This document shows positions 6,110 through 16,561 of a stretch of DNA of 64,000 bases, in pieces (the first letter of the stretch is position 1; each line of letters begins with the position of its first letter). This DNA is from Saccharibacillus sacchari DSM 19268 (GTDB taxonomy: Bacteria > Bacillota > Bacilli > Paenibacillales > Paenibacillaceae). The stretch lies in NCBI RefSeq assembly GCF_000585395.1, contig NZ_KK073875.1, positions 4,262,424 to 4,326,423 on the forward strand, in the 5' to 3' direction. The notes beneath the pieces are model-generated. The model saw only the letters and a list, made by a program, of their open reading frames with translations. It had not been told where the DNA came from and ran no database searches. Both the position numbers and the translations under genes were made by a program.

Positions 6110-8566
6110 TTAAACGGTCGAATCCCGCTCGAACGAAGGCAGCAAATCAAGTATCGTATCCGATTTTTCTACGTTAATCAGCGCTTTGCCGATATGCTTG
6201 CGTTCGGTCAACGGGGCCTTGCCGGCAGGGAACTCAAGTCTCTCCCCGTTGGACAGTACGGCAACAGCCGGCAATGTATCGCTTGTGTTGTATGCCGCCA
6301 TGATTCGATTGCCGTTCGGCTTCACTCTCTTGCCTTCCTTGAACTCGAAGGTCGCGATGCCTTTGCCTCCGCGACTTTGCGACGGGTATTCCAGCAGCAT
6401 CGAACGCTTGGCGTAACCCAGATCGGTCACCACCAAGACCTCGCCGTCATCGCCTTTAACGAATAATGCAGCCGTGATTTCGTCTCCATCCTTAAGCTGA
6501 ATCCCGCGCACGCCGGCGGATACCCGGCCCATCGGGGACACTTCCTGTTCACCGAAGCGGATGCTCATGCCTTGCGCCGTCACCAGCAGCATGTCTCGAT
6601 CGCCTTCGCTCAGGTTGACCTGAACGACTTCGTCCCCTTCGCCCAGCTTGCAGGCGGCAACGCCCCCGCTGCGCTTGGTCGCGTAATCGCGCAGCGCGGT
6701 TCGTTTAACCTGTCCTTTTCGCGTCGTGAAGACCAGCGATTGTTCCGATTCTTCCAGTTCCTTGACCGGAATAATCGAGACAATGCGTTCTTCCTTATCG
6801 AGCGGAATAACGTTGACGATTGCCGTACCGTTGTCTTTCCACTTGAATTCCGGAATCTGGTGTACCGGCAGCAGATAGAATTGTCCGCGCTGCGTGAACA
6901 CAAGCAAACGATCCAAAGTGCTTACGTCAAGCAGTTGACGAATATAATCGCCTTCCCGCGCGCCGGATGCATTACGGTCGCTGCCGGATCGCGTGAACGA
7001 AGCCATGCCCGAACGCTTGATGTAGCCTTCTTGCGACAACGAGACGATCACGTCTTCTTGCGGAATCATCACTTCCAGATTCAGCTTGATCTCTTCGACT
7101 TCGCTTTGAAGATCGGAACGGCGGTCAATACCGAATTTATCGCGGATTTCGGTTAGTTCTTTGCGAATAACGTTATCCAGCTTCCGGCTGCTTGACAGAA
7201 TGCCTTCCAGCACGTTGATGCGTTTTTCCAAATCCGAATGTTCTTTTTCAAGCTGCGTAATCTCCAGATTGGTCAAGCGATACAATTGGAGAGTCAAAAT
7301 GGAATCCGCTTGGCGCTCGGTAAAACCGAACATCCATTGCAAATTGTTTTGCGCGTCCTGACGATTTTTCGAAGCGCGGATTGCGGCTACGACATCGTCC
7401 AGAATATTCAGCGCTTTGACCAATCCTTCGAGCACGTGAGAGCGATCTTTCGCCTTTTCCAACTCGTGCGAGGTACGCTTGGTGATGACTTCGCGCTGGT
7501 GATTGATGTACGCTTCGAGAATCGCTTTAACGCCCAATTGCTGCGGTGCTTTATTGACGATGGCGACCATGTTGAAGTTGTAGCTGACTTGAAGATCGGT
7601 CTTTTTAAGCAGATAAGCGAGAATGCCGTTGGCGTCCGCGTCCTTTTTTAGCTCGACTACGATCCGCATGCCTTCGCGGCCGCTCTCGTCTCGAACTTCA
7701 GCGATGCCTTCGACTTTTTTCTCTAATCGAATATTTTCCATTGCCGTCACGAGGCGCGCCTTCACGACTTGATACGGAATTTCAGTGATGACGATTTGCT
7801 GCTTGCCGCCGCGTAAATTTTCGATTTCCGTCCGGGAACGAATCTGAATTTTGCCGCGTCCGGTGGAATACGCTTCGCGAATTCCAGCCTCGCCCATGAC
7901 CGTACCGCCCGTCGGGAAGTCCGGTCCTTGGATATGCTGCATGATACCATCCAGATCGATCTCCGGAGAATCCATGACCGCGATGCAGGCGTCAATGACT
8001 TCCCGCAAATTGTGAGTCGGGATTTCGGTGGCAAAACCTGCCGAAATCCCGCTGACGCCATTCACCAAAAGGTTGGGATAACGCGCAGGCAGCACGACGG
8101 GTTCTTTTGCCGTATTATCGAAATTGTCTTTAAACTGGACGGTACGCTTGTCGATATCGCGCAGCATCTCCATCGCAATCGTCGACAAGCGAGCTTCCGT
8201 ATAACGCATTGCCGCTGCCGGGTCATCGTCGATCGAGCCCCAGTTGCCGTGTCCGTCCACAAGCGTATGCGCCATTTTCCACGGCTGAGCCATACGCACC
8301 ATGCCCTCGTAGATCGAAGAGTCGCCGTGCGGGTGGTAGTTGCCCATCACGTCGCCTACCGTCTTGGCCGACTTGCGGTAGCCTTTTTCCGGCGTGTTGC
8401 CCGATTCGTACATGGCGTACAGAATCCGGCGTTGAACAGGCTTCAGACCGTCGCGAACGTCGGGAATCGCACGATCCTGAATAATGTATTTGGAATACCG
8501 GCCGAAGCGGTCGCCGACCACTTCTTCGAGAAAAGCCGGTTTGAAAATTTCTTCCGGTACGCTCAT
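6110..8566 (-). CDS. parC: DNA topoisomerase IV subunit A
   Basis: This 818-residue subunit cuts and religates DNA to decatenate daughter chromosomes. The catalytic tyrosine is in [12 protein letters not shown] (Tyr122). The quinolone-determining region reads [14 protein letters not shown], with Ser83 and Glu87 at the positions where substitution gives fluoroquinolone resistance, so this copy looks wild type. The C-terminal half contains the beta-pinwheel repeats (for example [18 protein letters not shown] and [14 protein letters not shown]). It follows parE by 24 nt. ParC rather than GyrA is inferred from the parE-parC arrangement and the basic, shorter C-terminal domain. Confidence 0.95.
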   Translation of the reverse strand: MSVPEEIFKPAFLEEVVGDRFGRYSKYIIQDRAIPDVRDGLKPVQRRILYAMYESGNTPEKGYRKSAKTVGDVMGNYHPHGDSSIYEGMVRMAQPWKMAHTLVDGHGNWGSIDDDPAAAMRYTEARLSTIAMEMLRDIDKRTVQFKDNFDNTAKEPVVLPARYPNLLVNGVSGISAGFATEIPTHNLREVIDACIAVMDSPEIDLDGIMQHIQGPDFPTGGTVMGEAGIREAYSTGRGKIQIRSRTEIENLRGGKQQIVITEIPYQVVKARLVTAMENIRLEKKVEGIAEVRDESGREGMRIVVELKKDADANGILAYLLKKTDLQVSYNFNMVAIVNKAPQQLGVKAILEAYINHQREVITKRTSHELEKAKDRSHVLEGLVKALNILDDVVAAIRASKNRQDAQNNLQWMFGFTERQADSILTLQLYRLTNLEITQLEKEHSDLEKRINVLEGILSSSRKLDNVIRKELTEIRDKFGIDRRSDLQSEVEEIKLNLEVMIPQEDVIVSLSQEGYIKRSGMASFTRSGSDRNASGAREGDYIRQLLDVSTLDRLLVFTQRGQFYLLPVHQIPEFKWKDNGTAIVNVIPLDKEERIVSIIPVKELEESEQSLVFTTRKGQVKRTALRDYATKRSGGVAACKLGEGDEVVQVNLSEGDRDMLLVTAQGMSIRFGEQEVSPMGRVSAGVRGIQLKDGDEITAALFVKGDDGEVLVVTDLGYAKRSMLLEYPSQSRGGKGIATFEFKEGKRVKPNGNRIMAAYNTSDTLPAVAVLSNGERLEFPAGKAPLTERKHIGKALINVEKSDTILDLLPSFERDSTV

Positions 8567-8590
8567 CGATTATAAGTCTCCTTCTGTCGC

Positions 8591-10570
8591 TTATTCTTCC
8601 ACTTCGGTAAAGTCCACGTTTTCTACAATCCAGCGCTTGCGCGGATCGACCTTGTCGCCCATTAACGTAGATACGCGTTTTTCCGCTTTGGCCGCATCTT
8701 CGATCTGAACCTGAAGCAAGGTACGCGTTACAGGGTCCATCGTCGTTTCCCAGAGCTGATCCGGGTTCATCTCGCCGAGACCTTTGTAGCGCTGAAGTTC
8801 GAAGTTTTTGCCGCCTTTGGTTAACTTCTCAAGCTCTTCGTCGCTCCATGCGTATACAATTTCGTTTTTGCGCGATCCTTTGCGAGTAATTTTGAACAGC
8901 GGCGGCTGGGCAATGTATACACGGCCCTGATCGATCATCGGCTTCATGTATCGGTAGAAGAAGGTCAACAGCAGCACCTGAATATGCGCGCCGTCCGTAT
9001 CCGCATCGGTCATGATGACAATTTTGGCAAAGTTGCTGTCTTCGATCGCGAACTCGGGACCGATCCCCGCTCCGATTGCCGAGACGATCGCGCGGTATTC
9101 CTCGTTTTTCAGAATTTCGGCCAGCTTGGCTTTTTCCGGGTTCAACGGCTTGCCTTTCAATGGAAGGATCGCTTGAATTTTGGAATCGCGCCCCTGCTTG
9201 GCAGAACCGCCGGCAGAGTCGCCTTCGACGATAAAGAGTTCCGTCTTCGTGAAGTCTTTGGATTGGGCAGGAGTCAGCTTTCCGTTCAGGTTGGAGCTTT
9301 CGCTGCGCTTTTTGCCGGTCCGCATCTCGTCGCGAGCCTTGCGTGCGGCTTCCCGCGCGCGCGCGGCCTGAACGGCTTTGCGGGTCAGGATTTGCGCGGC
9401 CTGCGGATTCTCTTCCAAGAACTGCGCGGTCTTGTCCGATACGATCGCATCGACCGCGCTGCGGGCCGAAGCGCTGCCGAGCTGGTCTTTCGTTTGGCCG
9501 ACGAACTCGACATCGCCCATTTTGATGCTGATCACGGCCATCATGCCCTCGCGCAGATCGCCGCCTTCCAGGTTCTTGTCTTTTTCCTTTAACAAACCTG
9601 TTTTGCGCGCATATTCGTTCAAAATACGCGTATACGCCGTCTTGAAACCTGTTTCGTGCGTACCGCCGCCCCGCGTAGGAATGGAGTTCACGAACGAAGC
9701 GATCGTTTCCGTATAGCCCGCGTTATATTGGAAAGCCACTTCGACTTCGATATCGTCTTTCTCGGCATAAAAACGCACAACGTCATGCAGCACTTCTTTG
9801 CCTTCGTTGAGGAACTCGACGAACTGCTTTGCTCCGCCTTCGTAGTAGAATTCTTCTTCGGTTTCCGTACCTTTGCGGTGATCGGCCAAGACGATGCGCA
9901 GACCCGAATTCAGAAAAGCCAGCTCCTGCAAGCGTTCGGCCAATGTGTTGTACGTCAGCGAAATGCCGTTCTTGAAGACGCGAATATCCGGCTTGAACGT
10001 AACTTTCGTGCCGGTCTGTCTCGTATTTCCCAGCACCTCAAGCCCCGTTGCCGGTTCTCCGACATGCTCTGCGCCTTTTTTGTCCACGCGGTATTCGAAT
10101 CGTTGACGATGAATTTTGCCGTCGCGATAAATTTCGACTTCCAGCCATTCGGACAACGCGTTCGTTACCGATGCGCCGACGCCGTGCAAGCCGCCGGACT
10201 TTTTATATCCTCCGCCGCCGAATTTGCCCCCGGCGTGCAGAACGGTATAAACGACCTGAGGCGTAGGTACGCCGCTTTTGTGCATGCCTGTCGGAATGCC
10301 CCGTCCATTGTCGCGTACCGTGACCGAATCGTCCTTGTTCAACGTCACTTCAATCCGATCGCAATATTTCGCCAAATGCTCGTCGACAGCATTGTCCACG
10401 ATTTCCCATACCAGATGGTGCAGACCCGAGGAGCTGGTGCTCCCGATATACATACCCGGCCGTTTGCGAACCGCGACCAGGCCTTCGAGCACCTGTATGT
10501 CGTCCGCATCGTATCCTTGAACGGCCTGCGGGGCCGCCATCTGTTCTGCCGTATCGATCTGTTCGGCCAT
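8591..10570 (-). CDS. parE: DNA topoisomerase IV subunit B
   Basis: This 659-residue ATPase subunit partners ParC. The GHKL ATP site is present as EIVDNAVDEHLA, DNGRGIPTG and the glycine-rich HGVGASVTNALSEW. The Toprim domain shows VEGDSAGGSAKQGRDS and the metal-binding DADTDGAHI. GRYKGLGEMN-type residues near the end (LQRYKGLGEMNPDQLW) are typical of GyrB/ParE. GGGAG precedes the ATG. It lies just downstream of an ABC-2 transporter pair on the same strand, with about 90 nt between them that could hold its own promoter. Confidence 0.95.
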   Translation of the reverse strand: MAEQIDTAEQMAAPQAVQGYDADDIQVLEGLVAVRKRPGMYIGSTSSSGLHHLVWEIVDNAVDEHLAKYCDRIEVTLNKDDSVTVRDNGRGIPTGMHKSGVPTPQVVYTVLHAGGKFGGGGYKKSGGLHGVGASVTNALSEWLEVEIYRDGKIHRQRFEYRVDKKGAEHVGEPATGLEVLGNTRQTGTKVTFKPDIRVFKNGISLTYNTLAERLQELAFLNSGLRIVLADHRKGTETEEEFYYEGGAKQFVEFLNEGKEVLHDVVRFYAEKDDIEVEVAFQYNAGYTETIASFVNSIPTRGGGTHETGFKTAYTRILNEYARKTGLLKEKDKNLEGGDLREGMMAVISIKMGDVEFVGQTKDQLGSASARSAVDAIVSDKTAQFLEENPQAAQILTRKAVQAARAREAARKARDEMRTGKKRSESSNLNGKLTPAQSKDFTKTELFIVEGDSAGGSAKQGRDSKIQAILPLKGKPLNPEKAKLAEILKNEEYRAIVSAIGAGIGPEFAIEDSNFAKIVIMTDADTDGAHIQVLLLTFFYRYMKPMIDQGRVYIAQPPLFKITRKGSRKNEIVYAWSDEELEKLTKGGKNFELQRYKGLGEMNPDQLWETTMDPVTRTLLQVQIEDAAKAEKRVSTLMGDKVDPRKRWIVENVDFTEVEE

Positions 10571-10663
10571 GATTTCTCCCTCTTTCTCTCTTGCTCGCCC
10601 TTTGCCTCCGGATCGTCAGCTTACCGAAATGCAAACAAGTGTTTTCATTTTTCTCTTTTTATT

Positions 10664-11653
10664 TTAAGTCAAAACGTCCCTTTTCGTAAAGACGATAAAC
10701 GAAATAAACACGGAAACCGCTCCCCAGGCCGCTAAAACAGCTAACGAGAAGCCCAATGTCATGCCGTCGATCGGCGCCGGATTACCTGCGAGATACTCCG
10801 TAAGCCCCAGATTGACCATAAACAAATATTTGGCGCTGCTCCAAGCCGAAGCCATATTGGTTAAAATGGAGCCTGAGATCAACGCGGCCATCATGACGAC
10901 AATGCTTGCGGCCGTACTGCGCACGAGAACGGATACCATGAACGCCAACAGCGCAACCACGATTCCGACAAACCAGACCAGTCCCGCCTGCATCAACAGG
11001 TATTGCCACTGCGGCGTAGCCTGCACGTACGTCAAATCCACATCCGAACCATTCAATACAAAGCCGGTAAAAATCGGAATACTCCAGCCGGAATAGCCGA
11101 AAAAGACGCCCGAAATCAAATAACAGACCGCATAGGCGCTCACGACGATCAATGAAACGAACATGAGCAGGGCCGTCAGTTTGCTTAACAGCACTTTCCA
11201 GCGCCGCACCGGCCTTGCAAGCAGCATCTTGATCGTGCCGCCTGTTCGTTCCGAGGATACCAGATCCGAAGCAATGGTCAGAATCATCAAAGGAATAAAC
11301 AAGGCTGCCGAGTTATCAATGAATTCGCGCGTGAATGTCACGCCGCCCGGTTCGTTCGGATTCACGTCGTTATCGAGGTAATACTGCATCTGCTGAATGT
11401 AGATTTGCCGATAGACCTTCCACTCTTGCGGGACCCGGTCGCTGCTCAGAGAGTTCTGGTTATCGATGATCGCCTGCTGAACTTCCAGACGCCAATCCGT
11501 ACCGTAGCTTTCCTGACGTTCGAGCGATTGCCGCATCTGCGCATAGCTGAAGATCGGCACCATAATGGCAAGAATCAAGAGCACGATGTAAAAGCGCTTT
11601 TTCTTGATGATTTTGACGACTTCGTTTTGTACCATAGCCAAAAACCGTTTCAC
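10664..11653 (-). CDS. ABC-2 type transporter permease
   Basis: This is a 329-residue membrane protein with six predicted helices. One sits near the N-terminus (FYIVLLILAIMVPIFSYA), then a large extracellular loop, then five in the C-terminal half (LFIPLMILTIASDLV, LLMFVSLIVVSAYAVCYLI and others). The sequence SSERTGGTIKMLLARPVRRW after the second helix is characteristic of ABC-2 permeases. It overlaps the upstream ATPase gene by 4 nt (ATGA). Export of an antimicrobial or a cell-envelope function is common for such pairs, but the substrate here is unknown. Confidence 0.87.
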   Translation of the reverse strand: MKRFLAMVQNEVVKIIKKKRFYIVLLILAIMVPIFSYAQMRQSLERQESYGTDWRLEVQQAIIDNQNSLSSDRVPQEWKVYRQIYIQQMQYYLDNDVNPNEPGGVTFTREFIDNSAALFIPLMILTIASDLVSSERTGGTIKMLLARPVRRWKVLLSKLTALLMFVSLIVVSAYAVCYLISGVFFGYSGWSIPIFTGFVLNGSDVDLTYVQATPQWQYLLMQAGLVWFVGIVVALLAFMVSVLVRSTAASIVVMMAALISGSILTNMASAWSSAKYLFMVNLGLTEYLAGNPAPIDGMTLGFSLAVLAAWGAVSVFISFIVFTKRDVLT

Positions 11654-12621
11654 TCGATGCCCTCCCCTTCGGTCATTTGCAGGAAAAGTCGCTCCAAAGT
11701 AGGAGCAATTCGGTGAACGCCCCTTACGGCAATGCCTTCGCGGACCATCACATCAATCACTTCGGCTACGCGCTCTTCCGGCGTCTCGGTCACGATGCTG
11801 CGCTCATTCAATAAAGCGGCAGCGGCATCTTCAAGAGCTTCCGCACCGACCGAATCCACAATGACGATATCTTTATATTGGACAAGCAAAGCCAGCGCTT
11901 TGGCTTTCGGTTCAACGTCCCAAATGACCATTCCTCGGCCTGCCCCCATCAACTCGTCGACCGATCCTACCGCAAGCTCCCGGCCGCCGCCGATAATCGC
12001 GACCCGATCGCACAGCAATTGGATCTCGCTCAACAAATGACTGGACACGAAAACTGCGAGCCCTGCCGAAGCCAGTTCGCGGATAAAAGCTCTCATTTCC
12101 TTGATTCCTTTGGGATCAAGACCATTGGTCGGCTCATCCAGAATCAGCACTTTCGGCCGGGCAAGCAAGGCTTGCGCGATCCCCAGGCGCTGACGCATCC
12201 CGAGCGAATAGGTACGAACCTTCTCATGAATCCGTCCGCCCAGATGGACAAGCTCCGTCACCTCGCGAATGCGTTGTTCGTCAATGCCGTCCTGCATGCG
12301 GGCGAAATGCATCAGGTTCTCCCACCCTGTCAGATAAGGGTACATTTCCGGATTTTCGACGATGGAACCGACGTACTTCAGTGCTTCTTCGGGCTGCTTT
12401 TGTACATCGAAGCCGCAAATCTCAACGCTTCCCGAGGTCGGTTTAATAAGCCCGACCAGCATGCGGATCGTTGTCGTTTTACCCGCGCCGTTCGGACCGA
12501 GAAAGCCGAAAATTTCGCCTTCCCGCACGTCGAAGCTGATGCTATGAATGATCGTTTTACGGCCGATTTTCTTATTTAAATCCCGTACGCGCAGAACGAA
12601 ACTGTCGTCAGGTTGCTTCAT
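11650..12621 (-). CDS. ABC transporter ATP-binding protein (ABC-2 system)
   Basis: The 323-residue nucleotide-binding subunit has Walker A GPNGAGKTTT, signature YSLGMRQRL, Walker B VLILDEPTNGLD and the switch histidine in FVSSHLLSE. The roughly 90-residue C-terminal extension after the ATPase core resembles the domain seen in bacitracin/lantibiotic-type export ATPases (BcrA/YhcH group). It is translationally coupled to the permease that follows. Confidence 0.9.
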   Translation of the reverse strand: MKQPDDSFVLRVRDLNKKIGRKTIIHSISFDVREGEIFGFLGPNGAGKTTTIRMLVGLIKPTSGSVEICGFDVQKQPEEALKYVGSIVENPEMYPYLTGWENLMHFARMQDGIDEQRIREVTELVHLGGRIHEKVRTYSLGMRQRLGIAQALLARPKVLILDEPTNGLDPKGIKEMRAFIRELASAGLAVFVSSHLLSEIQLLCDRVAIIGGGRELAVGSVDELMGAGRGMVIWDVEPKAKALALLVQYKDIVIVDSVGAEALEDAAAALLNERSIVTETPEERVAEVIDVMVREGIAVRGVHRIAPTLERLFLQMTEGEGIE

Positions 12622-12677
12622 CCCTACCCCGTCCCTTCCTTCAAGTATCGACTTTTTTCAGAGGTCATTATGCCGGC

Positions 12678-13493
12678 TCATTGCAACCCTTGAACGATTC
12701 GTTGCGCAATCCGCTCATAACCGGCTGAATTGGGATGAAAATGGTCGGATGACAAATAGGCACCAGGATCTCGTTCAAAAAGATCGAATGTCGGTGTCAG
12801 AACCATATTCTCCCCTTCGGCAATCTGTGCGGATGCCTTGGCATTCCATTCGGTGATCCCCAAATCGCCTTCATCGCGCAGCGATTCGATATCTCCGAAC
12901 GGATTATATAAACCCAGATAAATAATTCGCGCCGCCGGATTGATGGAACGAAGTTGATCCAGTGCTTCTCCAAGCCGCTCCGAAGCGGCAGGCAGGGCAG
13001 CCTCCAACGCGTTTGCATCCGGAGCCTCCGCGCTTGTCTGTAACGCCGCGCCGCCCTGGAACAGATCGTTTGCCCCGATCGACAGCAAGATGACATTGGC
13101 TTCTTTCAATACATAACGAACACCGGGCTCGTCCAATTCCGTCAACAATTCCTGCGTAGTCATGCCGTTAATTCCAAGATTATTAAGAAAACGCACTTCG
13201 CGGTCGCCGCTTTGATCCAGCAAAGCCGCGGCCCGCCGGGCAAATCCCTGTCCGGTTGTATCTCCGGTTCCCTTGGCAAGCGAGTCGCCGATCGCAACGA
13301 TCCGGTAACTGCCGTCATCAGTCGAAGGAGCGCGTTCTGTCAAAGGAGCGTCCGCGGCCGCATCGGCGTTTACAAGATTAGGTCTCGGAAATATCAGCTC
13401 TCTCGCTCCATATCCGAAGCCGACAGCCAGCAATAAAGCAGAAAGTGCCGAAAGTACGGCCGTTGTTCGCCATGTCCACTTCCACGAATTCAT
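12678..13493 (-). CDS. SGNH/GDSL-type esterase with N-terminal membrane anchor
   Basis: This 271-residue protein has an N-terminal hydrophobic segment (TTAVLSALSALLLAVGFGYGA) acting as signal anchor. The catalytic domain shows block I AIGDSLAKGTGD (nucleophile Ser), block II around NLGINGMTTQELL, block III LSIGANDLF and block V SDHFHPNSAGY (Asp/His). This matches extracellular lipase/esterase-like proteins such as YpmR. AAGGAGG precedes the ATG. It heads the gene row leading to the ABC pair. The substrate is unknown; lipids and cell-wall esters are both plausible. Confidence 0.88.
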   Translation of the reverse strand: MNSWKWTWRTTAVLSALSALLLAVGFGYGARELIFPRPNLVNADAAADAPLTERAPSTDDGSYRIVAIGDSLAKGTGDTTGQGFARRAAALLDQSGDREVRFLNNLGINGMTTQELLTELDEPGVRYVLKEANVILLSIGANDLFQGGAALQTSAEAPDANALEAALPAASERLGEALDQLRSINPAARIIYLGLYNPFGDIESLRDEGDLGITEWNAKASAQIAEGENMVLTPTFDLFERDPGAYLSSDHFHPNSAGYERIAQRIVQGLQ

Positions 13494-13712
13494 GCTTCTC
13501 CTCCTTATATGAAAGACAACAAAAGTTTAAGCTTTCGCGTATGCACCACGTACCTTACCTTAAGTGTTTGTGAAGCAATTTGCAAACGCGGTTCGAAACT
13601 TTTTTGTGCTTCTCAAAAAAAATACTTGCTAAGCCATTTTAATTTATGATAGGATATTCCTTGTCGCCAGAAATAATCACTCGCTGATGAAGGCGGCCGT
13701 TACAAAAAATAT

Positions 13713-13785
13713 GGGACATTAGCTCAATTGGCAGAGCATTCGACTCTTAATCGACAGGTTGTAGGTTCGATTCCTACATGTCCCA
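13713..13785 (+). tRNA. tRNA-Lys (anticodon CTT)
   Basis: A complete 73-nt cloverleaf: acceptor GGGACAT/ATGTCCC, D-arm GCTC...GAGC, anticodon loop CTCTTAA with CTT at 13746-13748, T-arm GTAGG-TTCGATT-CCTAC and discriminator A. The top anticodon-stem pair (27-43) is a T-C mismatch. CCA is not encoded. It is a single tRNA, not in an rRNA operon. Confidence 0.95.
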
Positions 13786-13807
13786 TTCTTTCATATAATG
13801 AACGCAT

Positions 13808-13848
13808 ACAAAGACCCCCAGCCTCGCCAAGAGGTTGGGGGTCTTTGT
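13808..13848 (+). terminator. Terminator after tRNA-Lys
   Basis: ACAAAGACCCCCAGCCTC pairs with GAGGTTGGGGGTCTTTGT (one G-T) around a GCCAA loop, 22 nt after the tRNA; the arm ends are A/T-rich on both strands. Confidence 0.85.
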
Positions 13849-13870
13849 ATTTTATACATAAAGCCCAACG

Positions 13871-14008
13871 TAACTGGAAACGAGAAAACACCATTAACAG
13901 TTTCAATCAATTTTCTCGATTTCAACACGCGACCTAAAGCATTTCGAAGAAATGCACTTCGGAAGCCTATGCTGGCAATTTATCTCGGAGTCTTCTCGTT
14001 TCCCCGCC
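13871..14008 (-). repeat. Dispersed palindromic repeat, copy F (long-left variant, degenerate)
   Basis: On the minus strand this copy begins GGGGAAACGAGAAGACTCC, contains the block TTGCCAGCATAGGCTTCCG followed by GTGCATTTCTTCGAAATGC, and ends TTTTCTCGTTTCCAG. Those blocks recur at 48121-48297 and 55542-55719. The central part has diverged. It lies 8 nt beyond the stop of the CAP-domain gene. Confidence 0.75.
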
Positions 14009-14015
14009 CACCCCA

Positions 14016-14567
14016 TCAACCAATAAACAACTGAACCCAATAGCCATTATAGTAGCCGACGCCGATCGAGGTGAAGCTTGGACTCAAAATATTGCTTCGA
14101 TGTCCTTCGCTGTTCATCCATCCTTGCATCACGCTTTCGGGCGAACGCTGTCCCATCGCAATGTTTTCTCCCGCCGTTCGGAATGCTACCTTTTGCAGCT
14201 TTAATAAATTAAAAGGAGAACCGTAAGTCGGAGAGGTATGGTCGAAGTATCCTTTCTTCGACATATCCATCGCCTTCAAGCGCGAAGCCTTCGCTGTGCC
14301 TGCATGGATCGCAAGCGGTTTGAGCCCGGCTTTGCGACGTTCCAAGTTCACCAGATAAACCACTTTGGCGGTAAACTTCGACTTGTCGGTCGTCGTTTTG
14401 GCATAGGCGGCTTGATAAGCGGTCTGAGCGTCCGCATTTTGCACAGGACCCATCCCGTAAACGCTGCCCAGCACGAACGTAAAAGCCAAAGCAAGAAGAC
14501 TTGCCTTTTTGCCTAAGATTGAGCTGTTTAGTCTGGTTTTTCGTCGGTTAACATTTGATGTGCTCAT
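14016..14567 (-). CDS. Secreted CAP-domain (SCP/PR1-like, YkwD-type) protein
   Basis: This 183-residue protein has a signal peptide (basic start, then ASLLALAFTFVLGSVYGMG) and a C-terminal CAP domain. The domain contains VVYLVNLERRKAGLKPL, a GYFDHTSP segment with the cavity His, FRTAGENIAMG and MNSEGHRSNILSPSFTSIGVGYY. Bacterial CAP proteins are secreted or spore-associated and their activity is generally unknown. AGGAGG lies upstream of the ATG. It stands alone, with no classical terminator before the adjacent dispersed repeat. Confidence 0.9.
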   Translation of the reverse strand: MSTSNVNRRKTRLNSSILGKKASLLALAFTFVLGSVYGMGPVQNADAQTAYQAAYAKTTTDKSKFTAKVVYLVNLERRKAGLKPLAIHAGTAKASRLKAMDMSKKGYFDHTSPTYGSPFNLLKLQKVAFRTAGENIAMGQRSPESVMQGWMNSEGHRSNILSPSFTSIGVGYYNGYWVQLFIG

Positions 14568-14674
14568 GCTTGTTCCTCCTCTATTTCCTTGATGACTTTA
14601 GCTTTCGGCATGGAATTGGAACCTATATCCATTTACCCGCAGAATCAGGCCGGATAATCATTATGCCCGTCTAA

Positions 14675-14706
14675 ACAAAAAGGCCCCGCTCGCAAGAGCT
14701 GGAACC
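14675..14706 (-). terminator. Terminator of the purT/GNAT operon
   Basis: On the minus strand GGTTCC(A)GCTC pairs with GAGC(G)GGGCC around TTGC, followed by TTTTTG. It lies 40 nt after the GNAT stop codon. Confidence 0.75.
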
Positions 14707-14745
14707 GAAAGGTAAGGCATTTGAATGTATGTGGTCTGTTCGTTC

Positions 14746-15201
14746 TTACAGTGCTTTGATGAATTTGCAGCCGAACTTTTCGAAGCCAGCATGCTGATAG
14801 AATTCATGCGCGCCAAGGCGATCTTCACGATTGATTCCTGTCAGGAAAAGGAAACGGCATCCCGATTCCGCCGCCCAGGCTTCTGCCTGCTCCACCAACA
14901 AACGGCCGATTCCGCAACCCCGGCAATCCTCGTTGACGATCAATCCGGCGATTTGAACCATCTGCGCTTCCGATCCGCGTGCAGGAATCAAACGCAGCGA
15001 GATCATTCCTACCGCTTTGCCGTCTTTTTCTGCCAAATAAGTCTGGTAATTCGGATTGTTTTCGCGCGTTTCCAATTGCTCGCGCATGACGCTAGGCGTC
15101 GTAGGATACGACAGTTTTCGCATCAATTCCGTCAATACGGCAGCATCGCTGCAAGAAGCCGTGCGAAGGCTCGCTGTTTTTTCCAATACGTTAGTTGTCA
15201 T
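14746..15201 (-). CDS. GNAT-family N-acetyltransferase
   Basis: A single-domain 151-residue acetyltransferase with the acetyl-CoA-binding motif [20 protein letters not shown] and the later [15 protein letters not shown]. The substrate is unknown. Its start lies 11 nt inside the 3' end of purT, so it is translationally coupled to a purine-biosynthesis gene; whether that reflects a related function or just operon packing is open. Confidence 0.87.
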   Translation of the reverse strand: MTTNVLEKTASLRTASCSDAAVLTELMRKLSYPTTPSVMREQLETRENNPNYQTYLAEKDGKAVGMISLRLIPARGSEAQMVQIAGLIVNEDCRGCGIGRLLVEQAEAWAAESGCRFLFLTGINREDRLGAHEFYQHAGFEKFGCKFIKAL

Positions 15202-16381
15202 CCGAATACTCCTCTTTTAGCAGGCCGGCCGCTTCGCGGGCACGACTGCGCGCAGTTTCCACATCTTCCGCCGCGCTAAGCGCGACGGCCATTCTGCGAC
15301 CCGGCTTCGAATCGGGCTTGCCGAATACTCGAACCTGGGTACGCGGGACGCTCAAGGCTTCCGTCAGACCGCCAACTTTGAAATTTTCGCTTGATCGGGT
15401 TGCTTTCAACGTTGCCGAAGCACCCGGTGTCAGCAGTTCGACTCCCGTGATCGGAAGTCCCAGAATCGCTCTCGCATGCAGCGCGAACTCCGACAGATCC
15501 TGCGTAGCCATCGTCACCATGCCGGTATCGTGCGGGCGCGGCGAGACTTCGCTGAACACAACGCCGTCTTTCGTCAGGAATAATTCAACTCCAAATAGCC
15601 CGTAACCGCCAAGCTTGTCCGTGATCGCTTTTGCAATCTGCTTGGCTTCTTCCAACTTGGCATCATCCATCCGGTGCGGCTGCCACGATTCCACATAGTC
15701 GCCGTCTTTCTGGATATGGCCGATCGGCGGACAAAACGACGTTCCCGATACGCTCCGAACCGTCAACAGTGTAATTTCGCTTTCAAAGGGCACGAACGCC
15801 TCCACGATGACCCGAGTGTTGTTTTTCGCTCTCGCGCCTTCCAGAGCAAATTGCCAACACTTCTCGGTGTCTTCCGGCGTTTTTAGCACACTTTGTCCTT
15901 TGCCCGAAGAGCTCATGAGCGGCTTGATCACGCAAGGTACGCCAAGTTCGGCTACCGCCGCTTTCAGTTCATCCAAGGTGTCCGCAAAACGATACGCTGC
16001 CGTCGGCAGACCTAATGTCTCCGCGGCCAAACGCCGAATGCCTTCGCGGTCCATCGTCAATCTGGCGGCCGTGGCCGTCGGAATCACGCGGAACCCTTCC
16101 GCTTCCAGCTTCTCCAACATCGGAGTCGCGATTGCTTCGATCTCCGGCACGATCAAATCCGGCTTTTCCCGCAAGATCAATTCTCGCAGTACGTTCGCGT
16201 CCAACATATCGATCACATGACTACGGTGCGCGACCTGCATCGCAGGAGCACCCTCGTAACGATCGACGGCTATGCACTCAACGCCAAGACGCTGCGCTTC
16301 GATCACGACTTCCTTGCCCAGTTCGCCGCTTCCGAGAAGCATGATTTTCTTCGCGTCCGCGGATAATGGAGCCCCCCACAT
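15191..16381 (-). CDS. purT: Formate-dependent phosphoribosylglycinamide formyltransferase
   Basis: This 396-residue ATP-grasp enzyme makes formyl-GAR from GAR, formate and ATP, replacing folate-dependent PurN in purine synthesis. It shows the N-terminal Rossmann-like [20 protein letters not shown], the ATP-grasp segment [37 protein letters not shown] and [18 protein letters not shown]. The length fits E. coli PurT (392). TAGGAG lies 11 nt before the chosen ATG. The gene is outside any pur cluster here. Confidence 0.95.
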   Translation of the reverse strand: MWGAPLSADAKKIMLLGSGELGKEVVIEAQRLGVECIAVDRYEGAPAMQVAHRSHVIDMLDANVLRELILREKPDLIVPEIEAIATPMLEKLEAEGFRVIPTATAARLTMDREGIRRLAAETLGLPTAAYRFADTLDELKAAVAELGVPCVIKPLMSSSGKGQSVLKTPEDTEKCWQFALEGARAKNNTRVIVEAFVPFESEITLLTVRSVSGTSFCPPIGHIQKDGDYVESWQPHRMDDAKLEEAKQIAKAITDKLGGYGLFGVELFLTKDGVVFSEVSPRPHDTGMVTMATQDLSEFALHARAILGLPITGVELLTPGASATLKATRSSENFKVGGLTEALSVPRTQVRVFGKPDSKPGRRMAVALSAAEDVETARSRAREAAGLLKEEYSDDN

Positions 16382-16484
16382 CGTTTAACCAACTCCTACG
16401 CGTTTTTGGTTTGTCCTTATCTATTTTGTCTGCTGGCAGACTGAATTGCAACCCCGATCGCTCAAATTTTTATGAAAAAATAGC

Positions 16485-16514
16485 GAAAACCCGCGAAAAA
16501 TGTCGCAGGTTTTC
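16485..16514 (-). terminator. Terminator of the ABC exporter operon
   Basis: GAAAACCCGCGA pairs with TCGCAGGTTTTC (one mismatch); on the minus strand it is followed by GCTATTTTTTC. It lies downstream of the second exporter gene. Confidence 0.7.
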
Positions 16515-16561
16515 CAAGAAAAATTTTAGTTAACGAAGAAACTTTCAAAGAAAACTTCCTT

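Noticed and set aside
14585..14675. Possible c-di-AMP (ydaO-type) riboswitch in the leader of the CAP-domain gene
   Set aside because: A stretch resembling GGAUA...UCC...GCCGAAAGCUAA recalls the 3' half of the motif, but the 5' half coincides with the purT-operon terminator and no closing stem could be built.
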